Assembly: GCF_000219875.1 (NCBI RefSeq)
Contig: NC_017167.1
Span: forward strand, 372,001 to 436,000
Direction: 5' to 3'
DNA from: Alicyclobacillus acidocaldarius subsp. acidocaldarius Tc-4-1
GTDB taxonomy: Bacteria > Bacillota > Bacilli > Alicyclobacillales > Alicyclobacillaceae
Length of the DNA stretch: 64,000 nt
In this document: one piece after another, positions 18,059 to 26,733 of the stretch
Layout: each line of letters begins with the position of its first letter
Numbering within the stretch: position 1 is the first letter of the stretch
Translations under genes and position numbers: made by a program
Notes under the pieces: model-generated
Database searches by the model: none
What the model was told of the DNA's origin: nothing
Seen by the model: the letters and a program-made list of their open reading frames with translations, nothing else

Positions 18059-18151
18059 GTGTGCTGCGTATACGGTTGCCGCGCGACGTCGAAGACGCGC
18101 AAAGGCGAGTGTGACGCGTTGGCGGCCGTTTCTCTCTGGCCGCGATTTTAG
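18059..18151 (+). CDS. Candidate Cys-rich leader peptide upstream of copA
   Basis: A 30-codon ORF, GTG 18059 to TAG 18149-18151, preceded by GGAAGGA at 18048-18054. It encodes [18 protein letters not shown] followed by a short hydrophobic end, with cysteines at positions 2, 3, 7 and 18. It ends 22 bases before the copA ATG and includes a GC hairpin (GCGGCC...GGCCGC, about 18122-18143). The Shine-Dalgarno would lie at the very 5' end of the transcript predicted from the CsoR-overlapped promoter, which weakens the case. It could be a copper-responsive leader or a chance ORF. Confidence 0.35.
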   Translation: MCCVYGCRATSKTRKGECDALAAVSLWPRF

Positions 18152-18173
18152 GTCTACATGCGGGGGTGAGGAC

Positions 18174-20552
18174 ATGTCAGAAACCCGCGAATTGACGTTG
18201 CCTATCGAAGGCATGACGTGTGCCGCCTGTGCGGCGCGGATCGAGAAGAACCTGGCGAAGCTGCCGGGCGTGCAGCAGGCGAACGTGAATCTCGCGTCCG
18301 AGCGGGCCCGCGTGGTGCTGACCTCCAACACGCCGTGGACCGAGGTGATCGACAAAATTGAAAAGACCGGGTACTCGGTCCCGCTGCGCGAGGTGGACCT
18401 GCGCATCACCGGCATGACGTGCGCCGCGTGCGCGGCGCGGATCGAGAAGGTGGTCGGGCGCCTGGACGCGGTGAAAGAGGTAAGCGTCAACCTTGCGTCG
18501 GAGAAGGCGCGGGTGGCGTATGTGCCGGGCGTGATCGAAGTCGAGGATATCATTCGCGCGGTGGAGAAGGCGGGCTACGGCGCGGCGCTTGCGAGCGAGG
18601 TGGAGGCGGAGGAAGAGGCGCGCAAGCGGCGGGCGTATCGGCGCGATCTCGCCACGTTCGCCCTGTCCGCCCTGCTCACGCTGCCGCTCGTCGTCCAGAT
18701 GTTTGTCATGCTCGCGGGCGGGCGCCCGTTTCTTCCGAACTGGGCCGCCTGGCTTCTCGCGACGCCCGTCCAGTTCCACGTGGGATGGCGCTTCTACAAA
18801 GGGGCGTACCACGCGCTGCGCGGCGGCGCGGCCAACATGGACGTACTCGTGGCGCTCGGCACCACGGTGGCGTACGTGTTCAGCGCCGTTCTGACGGTGG
18901 AGGGGCGCCGGGACGTGTACTTTGATAGCTCCGCCACGGTCGTGACGCTCATCTTCATGGGCAAGCTGCTCGAGGCGCGGGCGAAGGCGAGATCGAGCGC
19001 GGCCATCTCGTCGCTCGCGAAGATTGGGGCGAAGGTGGCGCACGTGCTGCGGGACGGCGAGGAGGCGGATGTGCCGGTTGAGGCGCTTGCGGTGGGCGAT
19101 CTCGTCCGCGTGAAACCGGGCGAGCGGGTGCCTGCGGACGGCGTTGTGGTGGAAGGATGGACGAGTGTCGACGAGTCGTTTTTGACCGGCGAGCCGCTGC
19201 CTGTGACCAAGCGCCCGGGCGATGAGGTGGTGGGCGCGTCCCTGAACCAGGCGAATCCCTTCGTGATGCGCGTTGCGAAGGTGGGGAGGGACACGGCGCT
19301 GGCCCAGGTCATCCGGCTGGTGGAGCGCGCTCAAGGATCGAAGGCGCCGGTGCAGCGCCTGGCGGATCGCATCTCCGGCGTCTTTGTCCCGGCCGTGCTG
19401 GGGGTGGCCCTCGTCACGTTCCTCGTATGGGGCGCCTTGGGGCACTGGTCGCACGGGCTGTTTGCGGCGATTGCAGTGCTCGTGATTGCCTGCCCGTGCT
19501 CGCTCGGGCTTGCCACGCCGACGGCCATCATGGTGGGCACGGGGCACGGCGCCGAGCAGGGAATCCTCGTGAAGGGCGGCGAGCACCTGGAGATGGCAGC
19601 GCGCGTAGACACTGTCGTGTTTGACAAGACCGGGACGCTGACGGTGGGGAAGCCCGTCGTGACGGAAGTCTGGGCAGCCGAGGGCGTCCTGGAAGAGGAC
19701 GTGTTGAGGTTGGCGGCCGCACTTGAGGCGCAGAGCGAGCACCCGCTCGGACGCGCGGTGGTCGAGGCGGCGAAGGCGCGCGGCGTGGAGATTCCGGCGG
19801 CGAAGGACGTGACGGCCGTGCCGGGGCGCGGCATCGAGGGCGTGGTGGAGGGTGTGCGCGTGCGGGTGGGCAGCCCGAGCTTCGTGTCCTCCGCTGCGCC
19901 GGGCCTGCCGGAGGAAGTGCGCGGCAAGCTCACGGGGCCGGGCCGCACCGTCGCGGTGGTGGCGCAGGGGAATCGGGTGATAGGTGCCATTGCCATGGCC
20001 GACGAGGTGAAGCCGGACGCGCGCGAGGCGGTGGCTGCGCTTCGGGAGATGGGCGTGGACGTGTGGATGATGACCGGCGACGCGGAGGAGACCGCGCGCG
20101 AAGTGGCGGCGCGCCTCGGCATTGAGCACGTGATGGCCGAGGTCATGCCTGGCGACAAGGCGGCGAAGGTGGAGGCGCTACGGAAGTCCGGGCGCGTCGT
20201 GGCCATGGTCGGCGACGGCATCAACGACGCGCCGGCGCTCGCCGCGGCGGACGTGGGCATGGCGATGGGCACGGGCGCCGATGTGGCGCTCGAGGTTGCG
20301 GACGTGGCGCTGATGCGCGGCGACGTGTGGGCCGCGGTGGACGCGCTGCGCCTCGCCAAGGCGACCATGCGCAAGATCCGGCAGAACCTGTTCTGGGCGC
20401 TCGTGTACAACGTGCTCGGGATTCCGCTCGCTGCCTTAGGCGTTTTGAGCCCCATCATCGCCGGGGCCGCGATGGCCTTAAGCTCAGTGAGCGTGGTGTC
20501 AAACAGCCTGCTCTTGCGGCGCACGCGCCTCGGCTCGCCGTTGCGCCAGTAG
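18174..20552 (+). CDS. copA: Copper-exporting P1B-type ATPase CopA
   Basis: Exports Cu(I) across the cytoplasmic membrane. It has 792 residues from ATG 18174 (GGGGGTGAGGAC upstream). Two N-terminal HMA domains carry GMTCAAC (Cys16/19 and Cys83/86). Other motifs are the TGEP actuator motif (FLTGEPLPV), the transmembrane Cu site CPC at about 440-442, the phosphorylation motif DKTGT with Asp at about 484, the SEHPLG nucleotide-binding motif, and the hinge [11 protein letters not shown]. The TM8 region has [17 protein letters not shown], typical of Cu(I) transporters. It is controlled by the CsoR-type site upstream. No copZ chaperone gene follows; the next gene is convergent 34 bases away. Confidence 0.96.
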   Translation: MSETRELTLPIEGMTCAACAARIEKNLAKLPGVQQANVNLASERARVVLTSNTPWTEVIDKIEKTGYSVPLREVDLRITGMTCAACAARIEKVVGRLDAVKEVSVNLASEKARVAYVPGVIEVEDIIRAVEKAGYGAALASEVEAEEEARKRRAYRRDLATFALSALLTLPLVVQMFVMLAGGRPFLPNWAAWLLATPVQFHVGWRFYKGAYHALRGGAANMDVLVALGTTVAYVFSAVLTVEGRRDVYFDSSATVVTLIFMGKLLEARAKARSSAAISSLAKIGAKVAHVLRDGEEADVPVEALAVGDLVRVKPGERVPADGVVVEGWTSVDESFLTGEPLPVTKRPGDEVVGASLNQANPFVMRVAKVGRDTALAQVIRLVERAQGSKAPVQRLADRISGVFVPAVLGVALVTFLVWGALGHWSHGLFAAIAVLVIACPCSLGLATPTAIMVGTGHGAEQGILVKGGEHLEMAARVDTVVFDKTGTLTVGKPVVTEVWAAEGVLEEDVLRLAAALEAQSEHPLGRAVVEAAKARGVEIPAAKDVTAVPGRGIEGVVEGVRVRVGSPSFVSSAAPGLPEEVRGKLTGPGRTVAVVAQGNRVIGAIAMADEVKPDAREAVAALREMGVDVWMMTGDAEETAREVAARLGIEHVMAEVMPGDKAAKVEALRKSGRVVAMVGDGINDAPALAAADVGMAMGTGADVALEVADVALMRGDVWAAVDALRLAKATMRKIRQNLFWALVYNVLGIPLAALGVLSPIIAGAAMALSSVSVVSNSLLLRRTRLGSPLRQ

Positions 20553-20586
20553 GCGGCGGGGGCTTAGGCTTCGGCCGGCGCTCCGC

Positions 20587-22122
20587 TCACATGGCGGCAG
20601 CCATCTGCCGGAGCTCCCGCCGCAACACCTTGCCGGTCGACGTCTTGGGGAAGGCATCCACAAAGTGATACCGGCGCGGGCGCTTGTACGGCGCGAGCTC
20701 CTCGCGGCAGAGCGCCTCGAGTTCCGCTTGCACGGCGGCCGGATCGGCCGATTCGTCGATGCGGACAAACGCCACGGGGATCTCGCCCTTCAGCGCGTCC
20801 GGTGCGCCGACGACGTACGCTTCCAGCACCGACGCGTGCCGATAGAGCACCGTCTCCACCTCTTTCGGATAGATGTTGAACCCCCCGTAGATGATCACGT
20901 CCTTCAGGCGGTCGACGGCGTACAGATAGCCGTCCGCGTCCCGGCGGAACACGTCGCCCGTGTGCAGCCAGCCGTCTTTCTCGATGGTCTCGGCCGTCCG
21001 CTCGGGTTGCCGCCAGTACCCCTGCATGACGTTGAATCCGCGCACCAAAAGCTCGCCGGGTTCGCCCACCGGCACGTCCCGGCCTTCCGCGTCGACGATG
21101 CGGACCTCCGTCCCCGGAATCGGCAGGCCGCAGGACGACAGCCGGCGCTTGTCCGGATGAGGCGGCTGCAGCGTCGCGAGCGGGGACAGCTCGGTCTGGC
21201 CGTAACCTTCCACAATGACGATGCCGGTCTGCGCCTCGAACTCGCGGATGGTCTCCACGGGGACCGGCGCGCCGCCGACAAGACCTACGCGCAGCGAGGA
21301 CACATCGACCGGGTGCCTCTTCAGGGCCTCGTTCAGCAGCATGAAGATGCTCGGCACGCCGCAGATGAACGTCACCCGATGCCGCTCGATCTCGCCAAGC
21401 ACGGCGCGGGGCGCGAACGTGCCGGATCGGATGAACAGCGTGCCGCCCGCAAGCAGCGCGTGCAAAATTTCGACGCAGATGGAGAAGCAGTGCGTCATGG
21501 GGAGCAGGTTCAGGATGCGCTCGCCGTCCGTCGACTCGAGGTAGTCGCACACGGTCTGCGCGGTGCGGAGCACGCCTTCATGGCTCAGCATGACGCCTTT
21601 CGGCCTGCCCGTGGTTCCCGAGGTGTAGAGGATCATGGCCGTGGAATCGGGGCGAACGTCCGCATTGTGCGGCGCCCCTTCGCCGCCCGACGCCACGCGA
21701 TGCCACAGCACATCTGGCGTGAGCCACCGCTCTACGCTCGCCACATCGCCGTGCGCGGCGAGCGCTTCTGCGCGATCCGGCGGGCCGATGAAGGCGCTTG
21801 CTTCGACGTCCTGAAGGATGAACGCCATCTCCTGCAAGGACAGCGTCGGGTTGATGGGCACGGCGATGGCGCCCATGGAGGTGACGGCCCCGTACGCCAC
21901 GACCATCTCGGGCGAATTCTCAAGCGCGAGCGCGACGCGATGGCCTGGCCGAATGCCCTCGTCCTGGAGCCACGACGCCACCGCGGCGCACGCGTCGGCA
22001 TAGGCGCGGTAGGAGAGGGATGCTGGTTCTTCGCCATCGAGCTTCCAGACGAGGTACGGCGCGTCGCCCATGCGCTCCGCCTGGGCTTTGATGATGGCTG
22101 GATAGGTGAAGATTCGTTCCAC
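20587..22122 (-). CDS. Acyl-CoA ligase (AMP-binding, long/medium-chain fatty acid type)
   Basis: A 511-residue adenylate-forming enzyme that activates a carboxylic acid to its CoA ester. Motifs are the P-loop MILYTSGTTGRPKGVMLSHEG, the YGQTE A5 motif (VEGYGQTELSPL), GELLVRGFNVMQGYWRQPE, GWLHTGDVFRRD, and the C-terminal catalytic lysine region KTSTGKVLRRELR. The overall pattern is of FadD-like/LcfB ligases, but the chain length accepted cannot be read. It starts with GTG 22122 after AGGGGG. It is downstream of, and on the same strand as, the ECF sigma/anti-sigma pair, 170 bases away. Confidence 0.88.
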   Translation of the reverse strand: MERIFTYPAIIKAQAERMGDAPYLVWKLDGEEPASLSYRAYADACAAVASWLQDEGIRPGHRVALALENSPEMVVAYGAVTSMGAIAVPINPTLSLQEMAFILQDVEASAFIGPPDRAEALAAHGDVASVERWLTPDVLWHRVASGGEGAPHNADVRPDSTAMILYTSGTTGRPKGVMLSHEGVLRTAQTVCDYLESTDGERILNLLPMTHCFSICVEILHALLAGGTLFIRSGTFAPRAVLGEIERHRVTFICGVPSIFMLLNEALKRHPVDVSSLRVGLVGGAPVPVETIREFEAQTGIVIVEGYGQTELSPLATLQPPHPDKRRLSSCGLPIPGTEVRIVDAEGRDVPVGEPGELLVRGFNVMQGYWRQPERTAETIEKDGWLHTGDVFRRDADGYLYAVDRLKDVIIYGGFNIYPKEVETVLYRHASVLEAYVVGAPDALKGEIPVAFVRIDESADPAAVQAELEALCREELAPYKRPRRYHFVDAFPKTSTGKVLRRELRQMAAAM

Positions 22123-22156
22123 AGGATAGCCCCCTCGCTTTCTACCGCGAGTATAG

Positions 22157-22260
22157 CACGCGGGGGAAGGCGCGGAGGCTCAATCGGGCAGGTCAAGGCG
22201 GCGTACCTTACCACGCGGGAGAAGGCGCGGCGGCTTGCCACGCGGGGGAGCCGCAGCGGC
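22157..22260. repeat. Three imperfect CACGCGGG repeats
   Basis: CACGCGGGGGAAGGCGCGG (from 22157), CACGCGGGAGAAGGCGCGG (from 22212) and a shorter, more divergent CACGCGGGGGAGCCGCAGC (from 22239) lie in the spacer between the anti-sigma and acyl-CoA ligase genes. They are direct repeats; their function is unknown. Confidence 0.4.
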
Positions 22261-22292
22261 ACGACCGCGGGGGGCAGCCCCGCAGCCAAGCC

Positions 22293-23045
22293 TCACAGCG
22301 CGTTGCTCGGCAGCTTGGCGATGAGCACGCGCGTCCCCTTCGGCCGCACATCCTTCGCGTCCGGCTCCCGCGTGATGCCCACCATCTCCGCTTCCCGCGG
22401 CGGGCTCGGGAGCATGGCAATTCCGACGCCGTGCGGATCCACCCTGAGCGTCGCCGCGAGCTGATGCACGTCACCGTGCACGTACCACACGCTGTACGCG
22501 CCGGGCGCCGATACCGGCTTCAGCCCCTCCACCACAAGGACGAGCCGCTGCGACGTTCCTTGGCGGAACACGTAAAGGCTGCCGCGCGCCTCTCCAGCGA
22601 CGGGCTTCATCGCGACATCGGCGATGGGCGTGCTCGCCGCACTGGCGATGGCATTTGCGGGCGGGCCCTGCGGCGAGGAAGCGGACTTCCACACCAGCGC
22701 GAGGGCGAGCGAGGCCGCCGCAGCGGCGAAGGACGCGGCATACGCCCAGATCTGGTACACGCGCTCCGGCCGCACGCGCCAGCTGCGCCGCCCTGCCCGC
22801 GCAGGCACATCTCGCCCCAGCACGCGGGAGAGAATGTCCTTCTGCCACGATTCCGCGTACGCGCGATCCGCCTCGTCCGGTTCGACCTCGAGGAGCATTT
22901 GCCAGGACGGCATCACCTCGGCGAGCGCCCGCTGGCACGCGCTGCAGTGGGCCACGTGGTGCTCGAACGCCTCGAGCGTGGGCTCGTCGAGATCGCCCGT
23001 CAGGTACGCGCTGAGGTAACGGCACAGGCGCCGGGACGGACTCAT
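22293..23045 (-). CDS. Anti-sigma factor with zf-HC2 and RskA-like C-terminus
   Basis: A single-pass membrane anti-sigma factor of 250 residues paired with the ECF sigma gene just upstream (overlap of four bases). The N-terminal zinc-binding anti-sigma domain has HHVAHCSACQ (HxxxCxxC). One TM helix follows (WAYAASFAAAAASLALALVW, about residues 97-118). The extracytoplasmic part has the RskA-type end (SLYVFRQGTSQRLVLVVEGLKP, then GAYSVWYVHGDVHQLAATLRVD). RskA-type proteins are removed by regulated proteolysis. The signal is unknown; the neighbouring redox and Tat genes suggest envelope or redox stress. Confidence 0.85.
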   Translation of the reverse strand: MSPSRRLCRYLSAYLTGDLDEPTLEAFEHHVAHCSACQRALAEVMPSWQMLLEVEPDEADRAYAESWQKDILSRVLGRDVPARAGRRSWRVRPERVYQIWAYAASFAAAAASLALALVWKSASSPQGPPANAIASAASTPIADVAMKPVAGEARGSLYVFRQGTSQRLVLVVEGLKPVSAPGAYSVWYVHGDVHQLAATLRVDPHGVGIAMLPSPPREAEMVGITREPDAKDVRPKGTRVLIAKLPSNAL

Positions 23046-23581
23046 GGTTCCACCTCCGGATATTCAGCCAACTGTTGTCGAAGCCCCCGAAGCCCTCGGT
23101 GCAGCCGCGTCTTCACCGTCCCGAGTGGAATCTGGAGGCGATTGGCGATTTCGCGCAGCGTCATGCCGTGCACGTACGCGAGGACGAGCACGTCGCGCTC
23201 CTCCGCCCGGATGGCGCGCAGGGCGCGGGCGAGATCGGCCCGGAGAAGTGCAGCGTCACTCGGAGCGTCGGACGGGGCGCGGGGGTCCACCTCGAGCTGG
23301 AGGACCTGCTTGTGGGGCTTGGCGCGGCGCAGCTGATCCACCGCGATGTGGCGCGTGACGACGGCCAGCCAGTGGGCGACCGGCCCCAGCGCGGGATTGT
23401 ACGATCGCGTCCGCCAGACGCGCAAAAAGACGTCCTGCACGACGTCTTTGACCGCATCCGAATCTCGTATCATGTTGCGCGCGATGGCGGTCACGCGCGG
23501 CGCGTATCGCTGGTACAGTTCTTGGAGCGCGTCCGCATCGCCCGCCGCCACGCGCATCATCAGTTCCTCGTCAGATACCAC
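23042..23581 (-). CDS. ECF RNA polymerase sigma factor (SigK-like)
   Basis: A 179-residue group IV sigma factor. Region 2 runs ELYQRYAPRVTAIARNMIRD to DVVQDVFLRVWR and HWLAVVTRHIAVDQLRR. Region 4 is ALRAIRAEERDVLVLAYVHGMTLREIANRLQIPLGTVKTRLHRGLRGL. It starts at ATG 23581 and overlaps the anti-sigma gene, so the two are co-translated. The gene lies downstream of tatA-tatC, a molybdopterin oxidoreductase fusion and a secreted protein on the same strand, which are candidate regulon members. Confidence 0.92.
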   Translation of the reverse strand: MVSDEELMMRVAAGDADALQELYQRYAPRVTAIARNMIRDSDAVKDVVQDVFLRVWRTRSYNPALGPVAHWLAVVTRHIAVDQLRRAKPHKQVLQLEVDPRAPSDAPSDAALLRADLARALRAIRAEERDVLVLAYVHGMTLREIANRLQIPLGTVKTRLHRGLRGLRQQLAEYPEVEP

Positions 23582-23645
23582 GCAATTCTCTCCTCGCGCA
23601 CCGCCGCGGCGCGTGTGCCGCGGCGGCGCGGATGGCGTGATCGCG

Positions 23646-24287
23646 TCACTTCCTGCCGGCCGTGTGGGCGTGCGCGACGGTGGTCTTCACGGGCTTCGCC
23701 GCGTCCATCCGTGCGGTGCCCGTTGCCTGGCCGTAATCCGCGAGGAAGTCGGACGCCGCAAACCACGCCAGGAGTTGGCCGTTCTTCTCCGGGCCGATGA
23801 GCACCACCGGCTGCGCGGCTCCCTTCGGCCACTGGATGGCGTCGTGGAACGAGAAGTCGCCCTGGCTGTCGAGCTTCACCGGCGGCAGCACGATGGGCGC
23901 CGCGTTGGCGAAGGTGATTTCCGCGCCCACCTCCGTAATGCCGTTGGTGGTGCCGCCAATCTTCGCGGGGACGGGTTGGCCGTTCTCCATGTAGCCCTGC
24001 TTCGGAATGATGAGCCACTTGCCGCTCGCTGTGAACAGGTTGCTCTTCAATTGGTACCATCCGTCCACCACCCACGGCGCCTTACCTGCCGGCACGCCGC
24101 GGATCACCACGTTCGGAATGTTGCCGTACAGCTTGCCCGCCATCACCACGGCTGGGCTCATGCTCGCCTCTCCGTGGCTCGCCTTCGGTGCCTTCGCGGC
24201 AGCGAAGACCGGCGAGACCGCGATGGCCGACGCCGCCATCACGGCTGCGGCAGCCCCAAGTGCGCGCTTCCAGTTCCCCTGACCCAT
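23646..24287 (-). CDS. Secreted protein of unknown function beside the Mo-oxidoreductase
   Basis: A protein of 213 residues from ATG 24287, preceded by GAGGAGGT at seven bases; the frame extends upstream to 24350 without a ribosome site. It has a Sec signal peptide (KRALGAAAAVMAASAIAVSPVFAAA). The mature part is rich in beta-type sequence, with VVIRGVPAGKAPWVVDGW, TNGITEVGAEITFANA and FSFHDAIQWPKGAAQPVVLIG, and a His-containing C-terminal tail (VAHAHTAGRK). I recognise no named family. Its position between the Mo-enzyme and the sigma factor suggests an accessory or reporter role in the same envelope pathway. Confidence 0.75.
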   Translation of the reverse strand: MGQGNWKRALGAAAAVMAASAIAVSPVFAAAKAPKASHGEASMSPAVVMAGKLYGNIPNVVIRGVPAGKAPWVVDGWYQLKSNLFTASGKWLIIPKQGYMENGQPVPAKIGGTTNGITEVGAEITFANAAPIVLPPVKLDSQGDFSFHDAIQWPKGAAQPVVLIGPEKNGQLLAWFAASDFLADYGQATGTARMDAAKPVKTTVAHAHTAGRK

Positions 24288-24363
24288 GAAATCTACCTCC
24301 TCTTTCGTTTCGGGCTTCAAGCCCATTTCACCTGTCCATACGAGGCGCAACGCCGCTTCGGTT

Positions 24364-25488
24364 TCAGCGAGATCCGAAATACGCCTCGGTGGGATAGCCG
24401 AAGTGCTCCCAGTAGCCCGTGATGGGCTCCGCCGAGAAGCTCACGCGCACCACCCACTTGATGGATTTGTACCCGTACATCTTCGGGACCACCAGGCGGA
24501 GCGGATAGCCCTGTTCACGCAAGAGAGGCGCGCCGTCCATCTCGTACGCCAAAAGCACGGTTGGGTCGAACGCCTCCGCAAGTCGCAGGCACTCCGTGTA
24601 CACCCCGTCGCCGGAGTAAAAGTGCACGTACTGCACGCTGGAACGCGGCTTGGCGAGCAGGGCGAGCTGGCTCAGGTGCACGCCCTTCCAGCGGACGTTC
24701 GGCACGCTCCAGCCCGTGACGCACTGGAAGTTTTGCGTTTCGTGCACGGCCGGAAGCGATCGCAATTCCGCGTACGTGAGCGAGAGCGGGTGCTCCACGT
24801 CGCCGTCCACCACCAGGCGATAGCGCGCGACGTCGATCTCGGGGTAGCCATTGACCACCGTGTAGTACGCCGGGAAGGTCTGCACGCCGGGCGGGGGTCC
24901 TGACGATCCGGCTCTTGACGCGCTTCGCAGGCTGCGAAGCCAGGCGGCCGGATCGACCACGGTGAGGACCAGCGCACCGAGCGCGCCGGTGGCGAGCGAC
25001 ACGAGGAACCGCCGCCGCTCCCAGTCGACGCGCTCGTACAACAGGCGGGAGCGGGGCCGGATGCCGGTGACCTTCAGGAACGCGTGGATGAGGATCCACG
25101 TCCCGAGGCAGGCGGTGAGCCAGCCGTGCCATGTGAACGCGCGGCTGCGCATGCCGGATGGAAACGCGGACACCCACCACAGCATCATCCCGGTTGCGAC
25201 GATGGGGCTGCCGAGCAGGACGGGGAGGGTCCAGTCCCACTTTGAAATTCGCCGTCCCTTCGGGAGCACGCGGACAAACGGCACGAAGAGCGTGACGGCA
25301 AACACGAGGCCGAGCAGGATGTGCAGTCGGTAGACCAACGGAATGTACGGGATCATGAATCGATGGATGGCTGGCAGGTACAGCGCGAGGCCGCTCGCGA
25401 CGAGGAGCGCGAACGAGACGATGGTGTAGTGATGCAGATAGCGTAAGGGCCTCGGCCAGCGCCGGGCCTTGGACGGCGCGGATGGCAT
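24364..25488 (-). CDS. Cytochrome b561-like membrane domain fused to a sulfite-oxidase-family (MsrP/YedY-like) Mo domain
   Basis: A 374-residue fusion. Residues 1-145 form four TM helices with His at 19/20, 56, 121 and 135, consistent with b-type haem ligands. A cytoplasmic-looking loop then carries a twin-arginine-like WERRRFLVSLATG (about 156-168) before a fifth TM (about 162-180). Residues ~200-374 are a sulfite-oxidase-fold domain with RYRLVVDGDVEHPLSLTYAELRSLP, the molybdenum-ligating Cys in NFQCVTGW (C256), and GYPLRLVVPKMYGYKSIKWV. The family reduces or oxidises small substrates in the envelope; MsrP repairs methionine sulfoxide with haem partner MsrQ, here apparently fused. tatC starts four bases upstream on the same strand. 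Confidence 0.88.
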   Translation of the reverse strand: MPSAPSKARRWPRPLRYLHHYTIVSFALLVASGLALYLPAIHRFMIPYIPLVYRLHILLGLVFAVTLFVPFVRVLPKGRRISKWDWTLPVLLGSPIVATGMMLWWVSAFPSGMRSRAFTWHGWLTACLGTWILIHAFLKVTGIRPRSRLLYERVDWERRRFLVSLATGALGALVLTVVDPAAWLRSLRSASRAGSSGPPPGVQTFPAYYTVVNGYPEIDVARYRLVVDGDVEHPLSLTYAELRSLPAVHETQNFQCVTGWSVPNVRWKGVHLSQLALLAKPRSSVQYVHFYSGDGVYTECLRLAEAFDPTVLLAYEMDGAPLLREQGYPLRLVVPKMYGYKSIKWVVRVSFSAEPITGYWEHFGYPTEAYFGSR

Positions 25489-25492
25489 CGTC

Positions 25493-26233
25493 TCACCCCT
25501 CCGACAGCGCGGTGGTCTGCGCCTTTTCGCGCGACTTGCGGCGCTGGATGACGGACGCGATGGCGACGCTCGCCTCGTACAGGGCGAAAAGCGGCACGGT
25601 CACCGTGAGATGGGCGATGAGCTCCGGCGGGCTGATGAGGACGCCGACGATTACCAGGGCGAAGTACGCGTACTTGCGCTTCGCCTGCAGCGCGCTCGGC
25701 GTCAGAAGGCCCATCGCGGTGCCGCAAGCGACAAGGACGGGCAGCTCAAACGCGGCGCCAAACGCCAGCACCACGGTGCCGACGAACGACAGGTAGCTTC
25801 CGTAGCGCAGGTAGACGCTGAGGTGGGACCACGCCGCGATGGCGACCAAGTACCGCACGAGTCGCGGCACCACAATCCACCAGGCGAACGCGGCGCCTGC
25901 TAAAAACAGCAAGAGCCCCGCCGCCAGCGCCGTGCGCACGAGCCGCCGCTCGGAGGCGGTCAAGGCCGGCGCGACGAATCGCCACGCCTCGTACGTGAAA
26001 TAGGGCAGTGCGGCGAAGAAGGCGAGGGAGAGCGCCAGTTTCAGATCTTGCACGACGACCTCGTCCAGGCTCGTGACGATAAGGGCAACGTGCAGTTGAT
26101 GCACGGGTCGAATGGCATCGCGGATGAGAACAGGCAGCCAGGCCACCGCCGCCGCAAACAAGACCGCGTAGGCGATGGCTGCTCGAATCAAGAGCCTCCT
26201 CAGCGCGCGGAGATGGGTTTCCCAGCCGCTCAT
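25493..26233 (-). CDS. tatC: Sec-independent translocase TatC
   Basis: A six-TM Tat receptor of 246 residues, starting at ATG 26233 ([17 protein letters not shown]); the frame extends to 26518 but that part overlaps tatA. Hallmarks are the N-terminal HLRxLRxRL-like helix, [50 protein letters not shown], and [19 protein letters not shown]. Glu in the FELP region and the first-loop residues are in place. It overlaps the tatA stop by four bases. The Mo-oxidoreductase fusion starts five bases downstream, suggesting a dedicated translocase for that enzyme. Confidence 0.92.
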   Translation of the reverse strand: MSGWETHLRALRRLLIRAAIAYAVLFAAAVAWLPVLIRDAIRPVHQLHVALIVTSLDEVVVQDLKLALSLAFFAALPYFTYEAWRFVAPALTASERRLVRTALAAGLLLFLAGAAFAWWIVVPRLVRYLVAIAAWSHLSVYLRYGSYLSFVGTVVLAFGAAFELPVLVACGTAMGLLTPSALQAKRKYAYFALVIVGVLISPPELIAHLTVTVPLFALYEASVAIASVIQRRKSREKAQTTALSEG

Positions 26234-26511
26234 GGGCGCGCGCCACGCTCTCCGGGCGATTCGGGGACCGTCGCAGCCTGCTCCATTGCTCGGCGCTCGC
26301 TCGAGGTGCGGGAAGGCTCGTCCGGCGCCGCTCCCTTCGCGGACGAAGGCGTCGCCGACGCTTCTCCGTCGCGATCGCCGAGCGCGGTGCGAAATTCGCG
26401 CAGGAAGTGGCCGACGGATCGCCCGAGTTCGGGGAGTTTCTTCGGCCCAAAGACAAACAGGGCGGCGACGACGATCAGCAGCGCGCCTGACCAGCCGATG
26501 TTGCTGAACAT
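26230..26511 (-). CDS. tatA: Tat translocase pore protein TatA/TatE
   Basis: A 93-residue protein starting [40 protein letters not shown]: a short TM helix, the [12 protein letters not shown] hinge and an amphipathic helix, followed by an acidic/Ser-rich cytoplasmic tail. ATG 26511 is preceded by GGGAGGAGG at a good distance, so upstream codons to 26604 are not used. It is the first gene of the minus-strand set tatA-tatC-Mo oxidoreductase-secreted protein-ECF sigma-anti-sigma. Confidence 0.92.
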   Translation of the reverse strand: MFSNIGWSGALLIVVAALFVFGPKKLPELGRSVGHFLREFRTALGDRDGEASATPSSAKGAAPDEPSRTSSERRAMEQAATVPESPGERGARP

Positions 26512-26733
26512 CGCGCATCCTCCTCCCATGCTGCGTGATGGGGCGAGGCCATCGCGTGCCAAGCCGGGTGTCGAAACCAGGTCACGCCCTTCTATGTCTT
26601 TCATACGAGATCAACATCAACTTCGGTTTTGAAGAGGTCGATCCGGCTGGCGAGCCAGGCCAAGGTTCCAAGCCGAATTTGAACGACGACACCTATGCTT
26701 CCTCCGCAGACCATCCTGCTCGAGTCATGAGAG

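Noticed and set aside
18419-18925. Second-frame ORFs inside copA
   Set aside because: Shadows of a high-GC gene; products are Gly/Arg-rich and lack start signals.
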